Of a DNA stretch of 64,000 nucleotides, positions 48,692-60,379 are shown one piece after another. Position 1 is the stretch's first letter. Each line of letters opens with the position of its first letter. The stretch comes from Calliphora vicina (taxonomy: Eukaryota > Arthropoda > Insecta > Diptera > Calliphoridae), in the NCBI RefSeq assembly GCF_958450345.1, contig NC_088780.1, forward strand, positions 94,066,226-94,130,225, read 5' to 3'. A program made the position numbers and the translations under genes. The notes under the pieces were generated by a model. It saw nothing but the letters and a program-made list of their open reading frames with translations. It was not told the origin of the DNA and searched no databases.

Positions 48692-49489
48692 CTACAAAAT
48701 AATACAAAAAAATAATACATACAAATACATTGAAATACATTGAAAACAAAAATTGTAAAAAGCTCTTAATAAATTTAAACACACACTAGTGAACATTAGT
48801 ATGAAAATGTAATTGTTTGAATGAATATGGATGAATGTGGTGGATACATGAATGAGAATGTAAAAGTATGTGCATTAGGGTTGCCCTCATTTTGCACTTT
48901 TTGCATTTTCGATGCTCTCATATTTTATTTGAAGTTTCGAGTCAAAATATTAATATTTTTAAAAAGATTAACAAAAATTAAATGTTACAAAAAAATCCAG
49001 TTAATGATGAGCCGCAGAACAAAAGGTGCTTTTTCGAATTTTTTTACAAATTGATTTTTAAGTATTTTCATATCAAGAAAAGATAAATTTCCCAAAATTT
49101 TTAAATTTTCAAAAAGTACCTTTTACTCTGCGGTTCCTCAAATATAAACATTATAAATTGATACCAAAAAAAAAGTACACCCACCATCAATATGTAGTTC
49201 TATGAGCCTTTTATAGAGACATTATTATAAGATAATTATGAATGTTCAAGTCATTTTCTGTGGGGGACCCAGTATTGGGACTACTGTACTGTATAATTTC
49301 AGAGTACTTAGAAATAATTTCTGCAGAATTTTATCAGGATTGCAGCATAATCAACATATTTATGACTGCTCAAACAGTATTTCGGGATGATATTTGTGTG
49401 GAGCTAGGTAAAATCATGTGTGGAAAAATTCAGCCTGCTAGCTAATTTCATTTGAGCCCTGTATATTCTGTAGAACCCAGAATATATAT
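48661..49489. other. Upstream of the complete Tret1-like gene
   Basis: Holds ATGAAT/GAATG-rich text at 48817-48860, possibly part of the leader or a local simple repeat, and a repeat fragment at 49010-49140 with AGCCGCAGAACAAAAGGT and its inverted partner ACCTTTTACTCTGCGGTTCC: a hairpin of about 130 bp. No gene. Confidence 0.45.
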
Positions 49490-49964
49490 GGGCAATTCCA
49501 TGTCATAGTACGTGACATTTGTACGCCTATTGAGTGAAATAAATTTTCCAAAAATAAGATTATGTGAAAAATAATTTGGTTTTTATGTTCAATTCACAGG
49601 CTACTATATTTAAAAAAAATAATACTTTCTTTCGAAACATTGATGTCCAAAATATCGAGCGAAATAAGTGTATATCGAACGTGACATAAAACCGAAGTAA
49701 ATTTGGGGTATATGTAGAAATATGCGAAATTTGCGAATCGTGATAGGCGTTATGTTTTCTTTTAATTTCTTACACTAAACCAAATATTTTTCCTTTACAA
49801 TCCGACATATTTAAATAAAAACAATCTAGATGATTTTACAAAAATATAAAATTTAATATCGAACGTGACATATTGTTCTCTTATAATTCTACATATTTTG
49901 CAAAAATATGGTAGAAAAGCTTTTTGTTTTTTCAGTCGTGCTTAACATTCTCATGAAATTGCCC
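49490..49964. mobile_element. GGGCAATTCCATG-type element, copy 1
   Basis: Termini GGGCAATTCCATG and CATGAAATTGCCC (one mismatch), flanked by ATAT-type sequence. The interior shares TACGTGACATTTGTACGC, ATCGAGCG-AATAA and TTAATATCG-ACGTGACA with copy 2. Noncoding, 475 bp. Confidence 0.75.
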
Positions 49965-50279
49965 ATATACTAATGAGACTTTTGCAGTCCATTTTCTAAT
50001 ATTTAATTTAAGGTTGCTAATTAAATTGTACAAGACAGCAAAATTAGGCAGCATCGAAAATCCAAAAATTGTATAATAAGTATCAGCCTAATGTGCTGTT
50101 GTTGTGTGTGTAAAATGAATAATGCATTTTATATTAATGTTGACAAATGACAAGACAAATTAACTAATTTCGGTGAATTCATTTTCACGTTGCCTGACAT
50201 TTTTACTGAGTTCTCACTGCTGAGTGGAACATTGCATTAGTGCACTTTTTGTTGCTGGCTAAGGGTCATTAGTATTAAA

Positions 50280-50620
50280 TGTCCTGTGACATGTATGAGT
50301 TGGAAAGAGTTTTAACAAAAAAATAATAAATATTAAACAAGACAAATATACAAACAAATTAATGTCCTGCGCTAAGGCCTGTGTCAAGTTGAATATTTAG
50401 TTTAATTAGTTTTGTGGCGCGAATTCTTTGACTAGATGAAACAGTAACGATTAAATGTTTAATTAAGTGACTAATATTGTGTTTCCCGTTAAACTCTATA
50501 AATCGAATTTTATGCAGAAAATATGTTTCTAATGAAATATTGCCATTAAGTAATTAATTGTCCACAAGTTGCAAATAAAATATTTTAACTGTTAAAGCTC
50601 TCATATTAGAGTAGGTTAAT
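50280..50620. repeat. Noncoding segment, copy 2, upstream of the complete Tret1-like gene
   Basis: Counterpart of 31943-32230 with conserved blocks in the same order (see that entry); it is longer because of an insertion around 50460-50530. It lies about 1.6 kb upstream of the transporter start codon. Confidence 0.7.
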
Positions 50621-52139
50621 TAAAAAGCTTATTTAAGCTTTCTTTCGAAATTACATATTATTTTATGGCTACATATTAATTATTAAAAATTTTGGTCAGC
50701 ATTTCATGGTCACAAATTAATTTGTTTGTGGTCGTAATTATTTGAATTAACAAACCATATTTTCGATATGAAGTAATAACTAAATAACTACAATCTAAAT
50801 AAGTAACAGTACTATCCCAAATTATACAGATATAAATAAACTGGTTTAATAGTAAATAGGCAATAGAAAACCAACAAAAGAAAATGTCAAAATAGTTGAG
50901 GTTCGACGTCTATTAAAAATGTTATTTTTTCTCTCACTCTGAAAAATGGTTGTAGAACTTCTAAATAACAACTGTAATTTGATGCATATCTGTAATAATC
51001 TGTGTGTTAATAATACCCCGGTTTGTGTCGTTTCGAATTTGCGACTGCTTAAAAAATCTGTGATTTCGAAGTTGCGTCGTTTTTGTTTAAGTATGCGTCG
51101 CATGGCTACGAAGTTGCATCGTTAGTGCTTCGATTTGTGTCGTTAATATGAAAATGTTTGTACAATGCTAAAACATAAAAAGCATTTCGCCTTTGAAAGT
51201 CATTACATTCCGCTATTTTGAATCATATATTTCCACTTAATACCCGATTTTATTTTATGACCTTACCCTAATCATTTTAAAATATTAAGTCCATAACAAT
51301 ATTTCGATAAATATGTTACAAACGGACTGATAGCATCAATATAGTCCATCTTTTTGGTGGTGGGTATACAATTGTTTAAGCAGGTGTTGCTTCTTTATAA
51401 ATATGTAATTGTTTAATTGATTTTAGACTAAGTATAACAAATATTTGCATCACTTAAACATTTAATATTCTGTCAATATCTCAATCAAATACATTAAAAT
51501 TCTTAATGTAAAGAAATTAGATTATTGTGCATGAATTAAACAATTTTGTTGACTTTAAACAAATATTACATAAAGTTGTTATTTACTACATAGAAATATT
51601 GTTAATACAGAGGAATGAATATTTTCAATAATTTTTTTTGATTCAACATATATTTTTTCTAAAACCTTTACATTCCTGGTATGAAAGTTGTTCATACAAG
51701 TTAAAAAAAGAGGCGCTATGAACAAAGTCACCAAACCGAAGCCTATACTGAAGTTAGTTTTAGTAATTTAGTATGTATTTCTCGCTTTTTGTAAATCACT
51801 GTATGGTCCTTGAATCTTATATATCATTGTTCACAGAAAGCTGAAGCTATCAGATGTGCAATGAGATCTGGAAATCATAATCATGAATAAATGATGTTCC
51901 AGTACACTCAGGGAAAAGCTGCAACTCAAAAATAAGAACGCGTCATATTAATTCAATAATGTTCATTATAATGTAAATATTTTAATAGAAAAATTATATT
52001 GAAATACGATAAATCAATAATTTTCAGCTTTAAATTGATATTGTTCCATATTGAAATCAAAAATTTCAATATCTCTAGCCTTTCGTTAATGTTTTTTATT
52101 TGGGGTATTCACACGGTCTACTATTTGGTCATATTGTCA
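50621..52139. other. Intergenic, apart from the CpG-rich patch nothing definite
   Basis: AT-rich. GGGGTATTCACACGGTCT at 52096 is a remnant shared with 7.95 kb. No coding frames of substance. Confidence 0.4.
50990..51145. repeat. CpG-rich degenerate tandem repeat
   Basis: Recurring TTTGTGTCGTT, TCGAAGTTGCGTCGTT, ACGAAGTTGCATCGTT and TTTGTGTCGTT units give a locally CpG-dense patch in an AT-rich setting. No frame or RNA structure recognised. Confidence 0.5.
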
Positions 52140-52690
52140 TAATGTCCTAATAACCACCATAGTGGGGAGGGTGTTCTGGGTTAGTGCTGATGTTTGTAAC
52201 GTGGAAAAATATTGTCCCAACACCAACCTTCAAGTATAAAAATCAGCTGAGGATCACTTTCTGAGTCGATTAAGCTACAGATCGCAAATATTTCAAAAAT
52301 ATTTCGACACAATTTAACACAAGCTTTTTTATACCCAAAGAAGCATATTAAATTTGGGTAGAATCGGTACATTATTTCTCCAAGCAGCCATAGAACTGAC
52401 CTTTCTGAAAATAGGTTAATTATAAACATATCCAAACCAAATTCAGCACAAATAAGATTTATGTAAGCCTAACTCGCAGCACCAAAGGCCACTTCCGAAA
52501 ATCTTTTTAAAATTGTTGGTATCCACATAAAATTCAACACAAATAAGTATTATATATACAGAAGACAGTCCACCTAATTTTATGGCGATCGGACCATAAT
52601 TAGTCATAAATCCCATATAATTTTTAAAAGAAAACTATTTATATTCATATTATGGTGTAGGTTACCATGTAGTCCTACTTTCCTACTTAT
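52140..52690 (+). mobile_element. CACCACCATAGTGG-family element, second copy
   Basis: CCACCATAGTGGGGAGGGTG at about 52154, GCTGATGTTTGTAACG as in the 46.7 kb copy, and GGCGATCGGACCATAATTAG in the right part. Diverged; terminal CTTACTT is only partly preserved. Confidence 0.55.
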
Positions 52691-52849
52691 TATTATATCA
52701 ATTAGTTTTCGATTTCAACTAATTCAAAATTAAATTTATCTCACCAGTTATATTTCTATTATTTATTCTTGGAATATATCAGGAATTTCAACAAAGGATT
52801 TTAAAGTAAATTATTTTGCCAGATCTCTAGAATAGATATGGGGGATTTC

Positions 52850-53340
52850 ATGTAAAGTGAACCAACTTTTAAAATCAATGTCTTTCGATCGGAATGAAAT
52901 TTGCACGAATGTTAGACCTATTGCAATAAGACACAATTTTGCAACAAGATCGGTCAAGAACTCTCTGAGTTAGAGGGGGTCAAAATTTGACATTTTGCCC
53001 AAACATGTGTTTTTCCCATCCATGTAACTTTTTACCTATTGTTCTTAGCAAAATGTATCTCAAACAGTTTAGATAGCTATTTCTTCAATATTTCGAGAAA
53101 AAAATATTAAAAAAAAATAAAAAATGTTTAATACTTTTTTCGAAATCAAAATTTTGTTTGACTTTTTCTTCAAAATGGGGATTCGAGTTCGATATCTATC
53201 AAAATAAATGTTTTCTAACTCAAAACATGGAATGTTTGACTTTTTTAGCAAAATCAAAAACTTTTTTTTCAAAATGGACCCATTTTTTTGCTGAAATTAA
53301 AGCTTAGGTCTTTTCTTTAAACACCTTTTTGGTCGCTTAG
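52850..53340 (-). repeat. Dispersed repeat, inverted copy of 33.5-34.0 kb
   Basis: Reverse-complement match to 33500-33990, with moderate divergence and different T/A run lengths. No coding meaning despite the minus-strand frame 53272-53069. Confidence 0.75.
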
Positions 53341-54452
53341 TGGGATGCGAAATTGGAAAATAAATTTAAAAACAGTTAAACAAACAGCTTAATATTTTCC
53401 CAGAGTTCTTCGCGGCCCTCTGGAAAGTTTATGAGAAGCGATATTCTAGAGTATTCACTGAACTAGAAATGTACTATTATTTGGTATTATTGTTCATAAG
53501 GATAGTAATTAGTTCGAAAATAAAAAAAAACTTGATTCCAAACTTTAGCTACTTCTTTTTTAACTATATTTTATTAACAGTTTCACAATATTTCCAATTT
53601 TTGAGGGGAACCTAGTGTAAATTAAGTGTTTATAGAAAACAGCAAATTATTTAATTAATTAAAGCACTGATTTTATGATGTTTTGAAGTAATTAAATGAA
53701 AATTTTCATATAACAAACTATAAACCACACATATCTTTTAACTTAATGGGATGAAATATGAACCATTGTTAAAAATTCAATTCCTTATTAAATTAATTTT
53801 TTTATTTTCAAATATTTTTGTTATATTAATTTATTCGAATGTCCTTTTATCATATATTTGCTAATATTTTAATACTTTTTTTTAAATAAAATTAAATAAT
53901 TTCTTTTTTATTTAAGGTTTTTATGTAGAAAGTCCTTTTTAAAGTAAATTTTAATAATATTTTTAATTAAAATTAACTGTTTTTATTTAAATTTATTTTT
54001 TGTTGTTTTTTTAATTTATCCCGATAAAAATATTTGATATCCTTATTCAATTATTAATATTGTATTGTGTTTTCAAAATTTTTTATTATCACACACCATA
54101 ACACTAAAGAAACGGAACTAACCAACCTTTAATTGCTTAAAATCAAAACTAAATTAAACGTATTTAACACAATACATTAGAATTTAAAGATTCCGTTTAA
54201 TGATATAGAGACTATATTAGAAATTAGAAAACAACAAAAACAACACCTCCTTACAAACACAAACAAATACGAGTGCAATTCACGAGAGGAGAATGAAGTG
54301 TATTGAAAATACTTAGTTACATTCATTACTACATAGATACATACATACGTACACTTGTATTTATCTGTTTGTAATCAAACTCATCGACATATGTAAATAT
54401 ACGATTACATGCTTACGTACGTAGTAAAAATACGAGTATGTATGTATATATA
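53341..54452. other. Intergenic, extremely AT-rich
   Basis: 53560-54080 is very AT-rich with long T runs. 54330-54450 has repeated ACATAC/TACGTA simple-sequence text. Nothing supported. Confidence 0.4.
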
Positions 54453-55438
54453 GGCAATTCCATGTCATCGTACGTGACATTTGTACGCATATTGAGTGAA
54501 ATAGATTCTGCAAATATAATAGTATTTGAAAAATAATTTGATCTTTCCATTCAGAGGGTACGATATTTTAAAAAAATAATAAGTTCTTCTGAATCATTAT
54601 TGTCCAAAATATCGAGCGCAATAAAGGCATATCGAACGTGACATAAAACGGAAGTAATTTTGAGGTACATGTAAAGATATGCGAAAATTTTTGAATTGTG
54701 ATAGGCGTTACGTTATGTTTTATTTTAATTTCTTACACTAAACCAAATATTTTTCCTTTACAATCCGTCATATTTAAATAAAAACAATCTTTGGATGATT
54801 TTTTAATAAATACAATTTAATATCGTACGTGACAGATTTTTCTCCTATTGTAAAACAATATATCGATGGCTTAATATAAAAAAGGCGTAACTCGATTTTT
54901 TGTTACTTTACAGGAGAAGGAAAAAACTTAATAAAATCCATAAAATTTTAGACACAAAAAAAGTTTTAATGCTATTTTTAATAAGAGACATCAAATTTTA
55001 TTTTTCATTTAAAATTTATTTTCTTTTATTTGAATGAAGTTATTTAATATACCCTTTTTACATTGATATATTTAAAAAAAAATAGTTGGTTTCTGTAAAT
55101 ATATGTATACAAAAACTAAAAAAATAAATAAACAGAAAGTATATCTTCAGTTTCAATAAACAATTAAACAAAAAACAAAAAAAAAACAATCAGAATCAAA
55201 TTCATTTCTTACTACAATTTAATTGGGAGCTTAGTTTTCGCTACAATCTTAGCCTAAACCACACCAATTAAATTAAAAAAATTAAATATAGTTAGTTTAA
55301 ACTATAATTTTTGTAATTAGTTCTAAATACTTTCACATAGTAACATTTTAGTATTTTCTCCTATTCAAATCATCTTGAAAAAAACGTTTCAATGGTTTTA
55401 TTTTTTCTGTCGTGGTTGTCATTCTCGTGGAATTGCCC
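54453..55438. mobile_element. GGGCAATTCCATG-type element, copy 2
   Basis: Same family as 49490-49964 but about 986 bp long; the extra 500 bases (about 54850-55370) lie in the right half. TACGTGACAT motifs recur. Either this is the fuller form or it carries a further insertion. Confidence 0.75.
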
Positions 55439-55954
55439 ATATGTATGTATGCAAGTATATTCTCATTTTTTTAAAACATTGAAATTGACAATAACAAATA
55501 ACTAATACTATCTTATCATCACCTTTTTTTTTGTTTTATTTACATTTTTAGTTTTTGCAATTGACCAAGACTTATCATCATTGTATTTTTTTCTAATTCG
55601 AATCAACTCAACCAATCATTTGCAAGTTTTTGGCGACAGTGTAAAAAAAAACTCTAAATAGCAAAAAAAAAAATTAAACAAATGTTACAGGCTTAAACTA
55701 GGTTCCCACTAGGCATAGGTTTTGGGAGTGATAGGATTGATATATTACTTAGCCAAATAACGACTAATTCAAATTATTATTGAAAGATTGATATTAAATA
55801 TATAATTTGTAGAATTTCGATATTGCAAAAATATATAAGGTTGGTTACCTATTCAAAACGGTTAAAAAAGCTAATGGTAACTTTAATTTGAATTATTTCT
55901 GTAACGGTAACCGTAAATTATCTGCGAGTTGTTAAGTTTTCCATAATTAATTTG

Positions 55955-56345
55955 CCACTAGGGTTTTTATCCCGGGAATTCCCGGTACAAATTTCCCGGG
56001 AATTTTGCCAATTCTTCACTACCCGATTCCCGGGATTTTAAGTCGGGAATCCCGGGAATTAAAAACTGACCGCTTATTATTATTATTTATTTGGGGCCAT
56101 CTAAAGTGGGTTACTATATTTTTATATCGACTTTGCGATTTGAGAATTTTTTCCCTAAAGTTGAATTTTACATAAAAAATAGGTGTTCTTTGAATGTACC
56201 TGGTCCACTCGGTATCAACAATTTTTAAAATTTTTTTCATTTAAAATATTTGGTAAAAAGTATAAATTTCTTATACATCCTCTTAGAAATTCTTTAAAGA
56301 AAATTCTTAAAAAGAAAAAAAAGTACTTTTTTCCAAAAAATTAGC
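55955..56345 (+). repeat. Repeat with CCCGGGAATT palindromes; inverted partner at 63.6-63.85 kb
   Basis: Starts after CCACTAGGGTTTTTAT with several TCCCGGGAATTCCCGG-type motifs (55970-56060). 56085-56345 then matches 63600-63845 in reverse complement (GGGCCATCTAAA; TTTGCGATTTGAGAATTTTT; TTACATAAAAAATAGG). Noncoding. Confidence 0.75.
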
Positions 56346-57034
56346 GAAAACTCGCCTTTTTTAAATTTTTTAAATTTAAATGCAGATAACTTTGGACATT
56401 GTCATTATATAACTGTGTTATTTTAGTTTATATAAATCAATTGTTTAATACCGCATGCTGTTCCCAAAAACCCTGATAGTTCAAATGGTAATAAATCTGT
56501 CTATTCTGAACTACTGGTCTGATTTAAGAATGATATACAAAGAAATAATACAGGAGGACATAAGCTTTTATTAGAATACAAGTTGACCACCTTTAGTGTG
56601 CAAAACTTTGTATAGCTCGTAATTTTTACAAATATAGGCAACTATTAAATGCACAAATGTGGACCAGTTATAAAGCAAATAGTATAATAAAAATCATTTT
56701 TATTTCATTAAGTTATCTCTTAAACTTTAATTTTTAAATTTTTGAGTTTTTTATCTACACTTCATTTTGTTTTTTGCAAATATCGGTTTCTAAAACCATT
56801 ATTTTATATCTAATAAGCCGAAAACTAAGATGTAAATCCTTTTTTGCCAAAATATCAATCCGTCCAGAAAAATAATCAAATTCAAATTATTTTTTAATTT
56901 TGATAAAAATTAAGCTTAATTTTTATGAATTTGTCCGATAAATACATTTATTCGGATATAAAGGATGTTATTAAAGCCCGATAGAACTGTTATGCTGCGT
57001 TCACTTTTTGACATTTATGATCAGTATACTCTGG

Positions 57035-57215
57035 CAAATCATCGTGAACAGATTGACACTTGAACAACAATACCAAATTATCCAAATTTATTTTGAAAAT
57101 CAGTCATCGATTTTTGTAACTTATGTTTGCCTTAACGAGTTAACAAAATTACTGAACATGGAGTGAGACCAATACACAACAGGGTCTGTTGTGTAGACTC
57201 TGCATTACACCCAGA
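57035..57215 (+). pseudogene. Possible mariner-like transposase N-terminal (HTH) relic
   Basis: The plus strand reads LTLEQQYQIIQIYFENQSSIF near 57045-57110, resembling the LTLEQR-IV-LYYQNQSS start of the helix-turn-helix domain in one mariner-like family. Later text (EVRPIHNRVC) is only loosely alignable. It may belong with the C-terminal relics at 5.8 and 11.1 kb. An overlapping minus-strand frame (57323-57132) is considered a shadow. Confidence 0.4.
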
Positions 57216-57219
57216 AAAA

Positions 57220-58235
57220 TTAACCGTACCTAATTCCTTATAAATTGGACGTCTAGAATGCGTTACGTCGAGAATAGCCGGGGTGGCCATATGTCCGAAA
57301 ACATTTTCAAATGTTAATGACACGTATTGATGTTTCGAATTTCAAGTTCTATTGGGCTTAATAATTGGGTTAAACGCCTAAAAATAATACTGATTTTTAT
57401 TCAAAATTATTTTTCTTATTATTCATTAAAAACAGTACGATACCTTAAACGGACATTTTTTATGAGCTTTCAAATCCAAAAAAGAAATATACTAAGTATA
57501 TGCATGAGTGTATTTGTGAAGCAACAAAACTTCCGTACCTAACCATTTTCAAAAATATAGATTTTGTGAAATTAATAGAATTTACAAAAATTAAAAACAT
57601 TTAAGTAGACAAAGTTGGTGTTTATTATCCGAGTACATTAAATTTCAAAAATCAATAATTTGTATTTTTATAATTTCAAATCATTTATAGAATAGCGGTA
57701 ACGGTATTTTGAACGGAAAGGATATTTGAAAATTATTATATAAATAGACTAACATTTCACTTAAAACAAAACAAAAAGAAACACTAATTTGTAAAATATT
57801 TTACTAATTACACAACATGATGCAAAATTTTCAAAAGAAAAAAAATCTAATCTAATGAGTCACAATGGCAAATTTGGACGGTCTAATAGTCTGTCTCAAC
57901 AAGAAATTTATGTTATTTACAAAAGTGTTTATTTTTTTGGTTCAATATATTTACATAGGTCCACCCTATAATTCCTTAATTCTCAATATTTAAGAAACTG
58001 CAGGTGGAACAACGCAAAAGATACTTTTGCTAGATTTTGATAAAATATATTGTCAGTATCCCTTAGATAACACAGGGCAACAAAATCGAAAATATTTTAC
58101 AGGCTTTTTAAACCACTACACAATTTTGATGTATTGTGGTTCCAGTGGTACAAATATGGTCCAAATTTTAAATTCTATGGAGAGGTTTTTATTAAATTTA
58201 TTTTGTAAACTTAAATTTTTTTAAACGTTTCTCCA
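57220..58235. other. Intergenic, no supported gene
   Basis: AT-rich. The frames 57327-57542 and 58027-58224 have no recognised motif; the latter may derive from an old element. Nothing else seen. Confidence 0.35.
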
Positions 58236-59375
58236 CACAGAAAAAATTTTCAACATAAATATTATGACTCGAATTCATTGATTTCAATTCATAACATTTA
58301 TAAATAATTTCTTATGCATTAAACACATTCAAGACAACAGGCTACACGACTACACGAACACAAATTCTGCTGGTTACAGTTGTAGTCGTGTGGCAGCTAC
58401 TGAATTATTTTAAAGACGACAGCTACAAAGTAAACAGCTGATTTATAATTCAGTGGTGTCACTTTAATAAAAAATAGCCGTACAAAATTCCAAAGTAATT
58501 TAGATTGAAACAATTATTTTGAGTAAAAATATATATATGGTTATAATTAATTATGTACCTGTTATTAATTTATTTCAATATGGTTATCAGAAACTTCTCT
58601 TAATTAAGTAAAAAAAATATATATTTTTAAGCACTAATTTGATTTACATTTTTTTATTATATTAGCAACACTATTTCTGTTTTGTAGTTGACAAAAATAG
58701 AAATTAGCCTAATTCGGCTACATCGGCATGAGTAGTCGTGTGGCCGTGTAGCTGTGCTGTCGTTAAAATAATCGTCTCCATATGAACGTGTGCATTTTAT
58801 TTTTGACAGATTGAAGTTGGTAGCCTGCTGTCTTGAATGTGTTTAATGCATTAAATAGTATGATATTTTTAATATTTTATGTTTTGAAATAAAATCTAGA
58901 AGGCTTGAAAAATATAATTTCAATTTCATTTTTATTTTTATGTTGTTCAAAAATGTTTGAAATTTTTCATGGAAAATTTTTAGTTTTTTTATGATTTTCA
59001 GCTACAAAATGATATAAAAAGCGCGAAAATGATTAAATTGATTTAAGAGGATGAAATGCTTTTATATTTATGAATGTTTTATTATGTTTAATGATAATTT
59101 TTAAGTATCAGATATTCTCCTTTTTATCTTAAAATATTGGCCAATATATGTCTATTATGCAAATATTCTTGCACTAATTCATTATATAATACAATTATAA
59201 TGCAATTTATTAAAAAAATTAAGTAAAAAAAGCAAAAATTTCCGTCATGTAAAATTTTATAATATTTATGAACATGTTCTTATTTTGAATGAAATAAGTT
59301 TGGGAAAAAAATATCAAGTTCGATTAATAATATTTATTACAAAATTCATTCCAATTATGAATTTTTTTTTCTGTG
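58236..59375. mobile_element. Outer inverted-repeat element, CACAGAAAAAA termini
   Basis: The left end CACAGAAAAAATTTTCA (58237) and right end AATTTTTTTTCTGTG (ending 59375) are imperfect inverted repeats. Noncoding interior of about 0.6 kb once the nested element at 58319-58848 is removed. Confidence 0.5.
58319..58848. mobile_element. piggyBac-like non-autonomous element (TTAA target)
   Basis: TTAA followed by ACACATTCAAGACAACAG on the left, and the complementary CTGTCTTGAATGTGT followed by TTAA on the right, give near-perfect termini (one mismatch) and a TTAA duplication. Sub-terminal TAGTCGTGTGGC and CACGACTACACG blocks also pair. No transposase. Family assigned from the target duplication only. 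Confidence 0.65.
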
Positions 59376-59384
59376 CATATAATT

Positions 59385-60265
59385 TATGATAACTCAAATC
59401 GAAAACGGCAGAAATTGTTCAAGTTTATTGCTTTATCAGAAATCCACATATAATAGCAACAAAATGAGATATCGATAATAAAAATTTATGAAATATTTTT
59501 GAATTTATTCACAATTTAGTGAACTCGCTCAATTTCACAAAATGTTTGTTTTTTGTTTGATATGCATAAAATTGAGTAGTTAATTTTCTTCTTTCGATTG
59601 ATTGCATTATGAAAACATTTTCCCCGTGCTATGTAAAATTTTTCACACATATATTGCGTTTCAATCGGATCAGTAGTTTCGGAGTTATAATAACAAATTG
59701 AAGCAAAAAATATATTTTTTATGTGAAAATATCAAATTTTTTTGTTTTAAAAAAATCATGAAAAATCGAAAGCGGCAGAAATTGTTTAGATTTATTACTT
59801 TATCGCAAAGCCACATGTAATGGGAATCAAATGAAATACCGAGCATAAAAATTGCTGAACTCTTTTCGAATTTATGCACAATTAAGTGAATTCGCTTATT
59901 TTCCGAATATTTTACTTTTTTGTTTGATATACATAAAATTGAGTAGTTAATGTTCTTTTTTCGATTGATTAAATTTTGAAAACATTTACCCCATGATATG
60001 TAAAAATTTTCACATATATATTGCGTTTTAATCGGCTCAGTAGTTTCGGAGTTATAATAACAAATTTAAGCAAAAAATATATTTTTTATGTGAAAATATC
60101 AAATTTTTTTGTTTTAAAAAAATCAGGAAAAATTGTAAACGGCAGAAATTGTTTAGATGTAATGCTTTATCGCAAAGCCACATGTAATAGGAACAAAATG
60201 AGATATAGATCATAAAAATCGATGGATTATTTTCGAATTTATTCACAATTAAGTGAATTCGCTTA
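59385..60265. repeat. 367-bp tandem repeat, locus 2 (about 2.4 units)
   Basis: AATCGG-TCAGTAGTTTCGG recurs at 59663 and 60030, a period of 367 bases, the same as at 17.5-18.0 kb, and CGGCAGAAATTGTT recurs through the array. The minus-strand frames 59879-59685 and 60351-60052 are copies of one accidental frame in the repeat. Confidence 0.87.
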
Positions 60266-60296
60266 TTTTCAGTAAATTGTATGTGCGTACAAACGT

Positions 60297-60375
60297 GTAC
60301 TTTGAGTGTAAATTTTACATGTGTTTTGTTTCTGTTACAATAAAAAAACACATGTAAAATTTACACTCAAAGTAC
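60297..60375. repeat. Perfect 31-bp inverted repeat (hairpin)
   Basis: The left arm 60297-60327 (starts GTACTTTGAGTGTAAATTTT) and right arm 60345-60375 are perfect complements around a 17-base loop; one or two more outer pairs are possible. It abuts the end of the 367-bp repeat array. Lack of mismatches fits a recent or constrained fold-back better than a typical microRNA precursor. Confidence 0.8.
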
Positions 60376-60379
60376 ATGC

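Noticed and set aside
57132..57323. 63-codon minus-strand frame starting MSLTFENVFGHM
   Set aside because: Unrecognised and opposite a plus-strand transposase-like segment, which fits the family pattern better.
59685..60351. Repeated minus-strand frame in two tandem positions resembling a small repeated protein
   Set aside because: It lies in the 367-bp tandem repeat and the similarity is simply the repeat unit; no start context or conserved domain.
60297..60375. MicroRNA precursor
   Set aside because: Perfect pairing without bulges, location at a repeat edge, and no evidence of arm-specific conservation; reported as a hairpin only.
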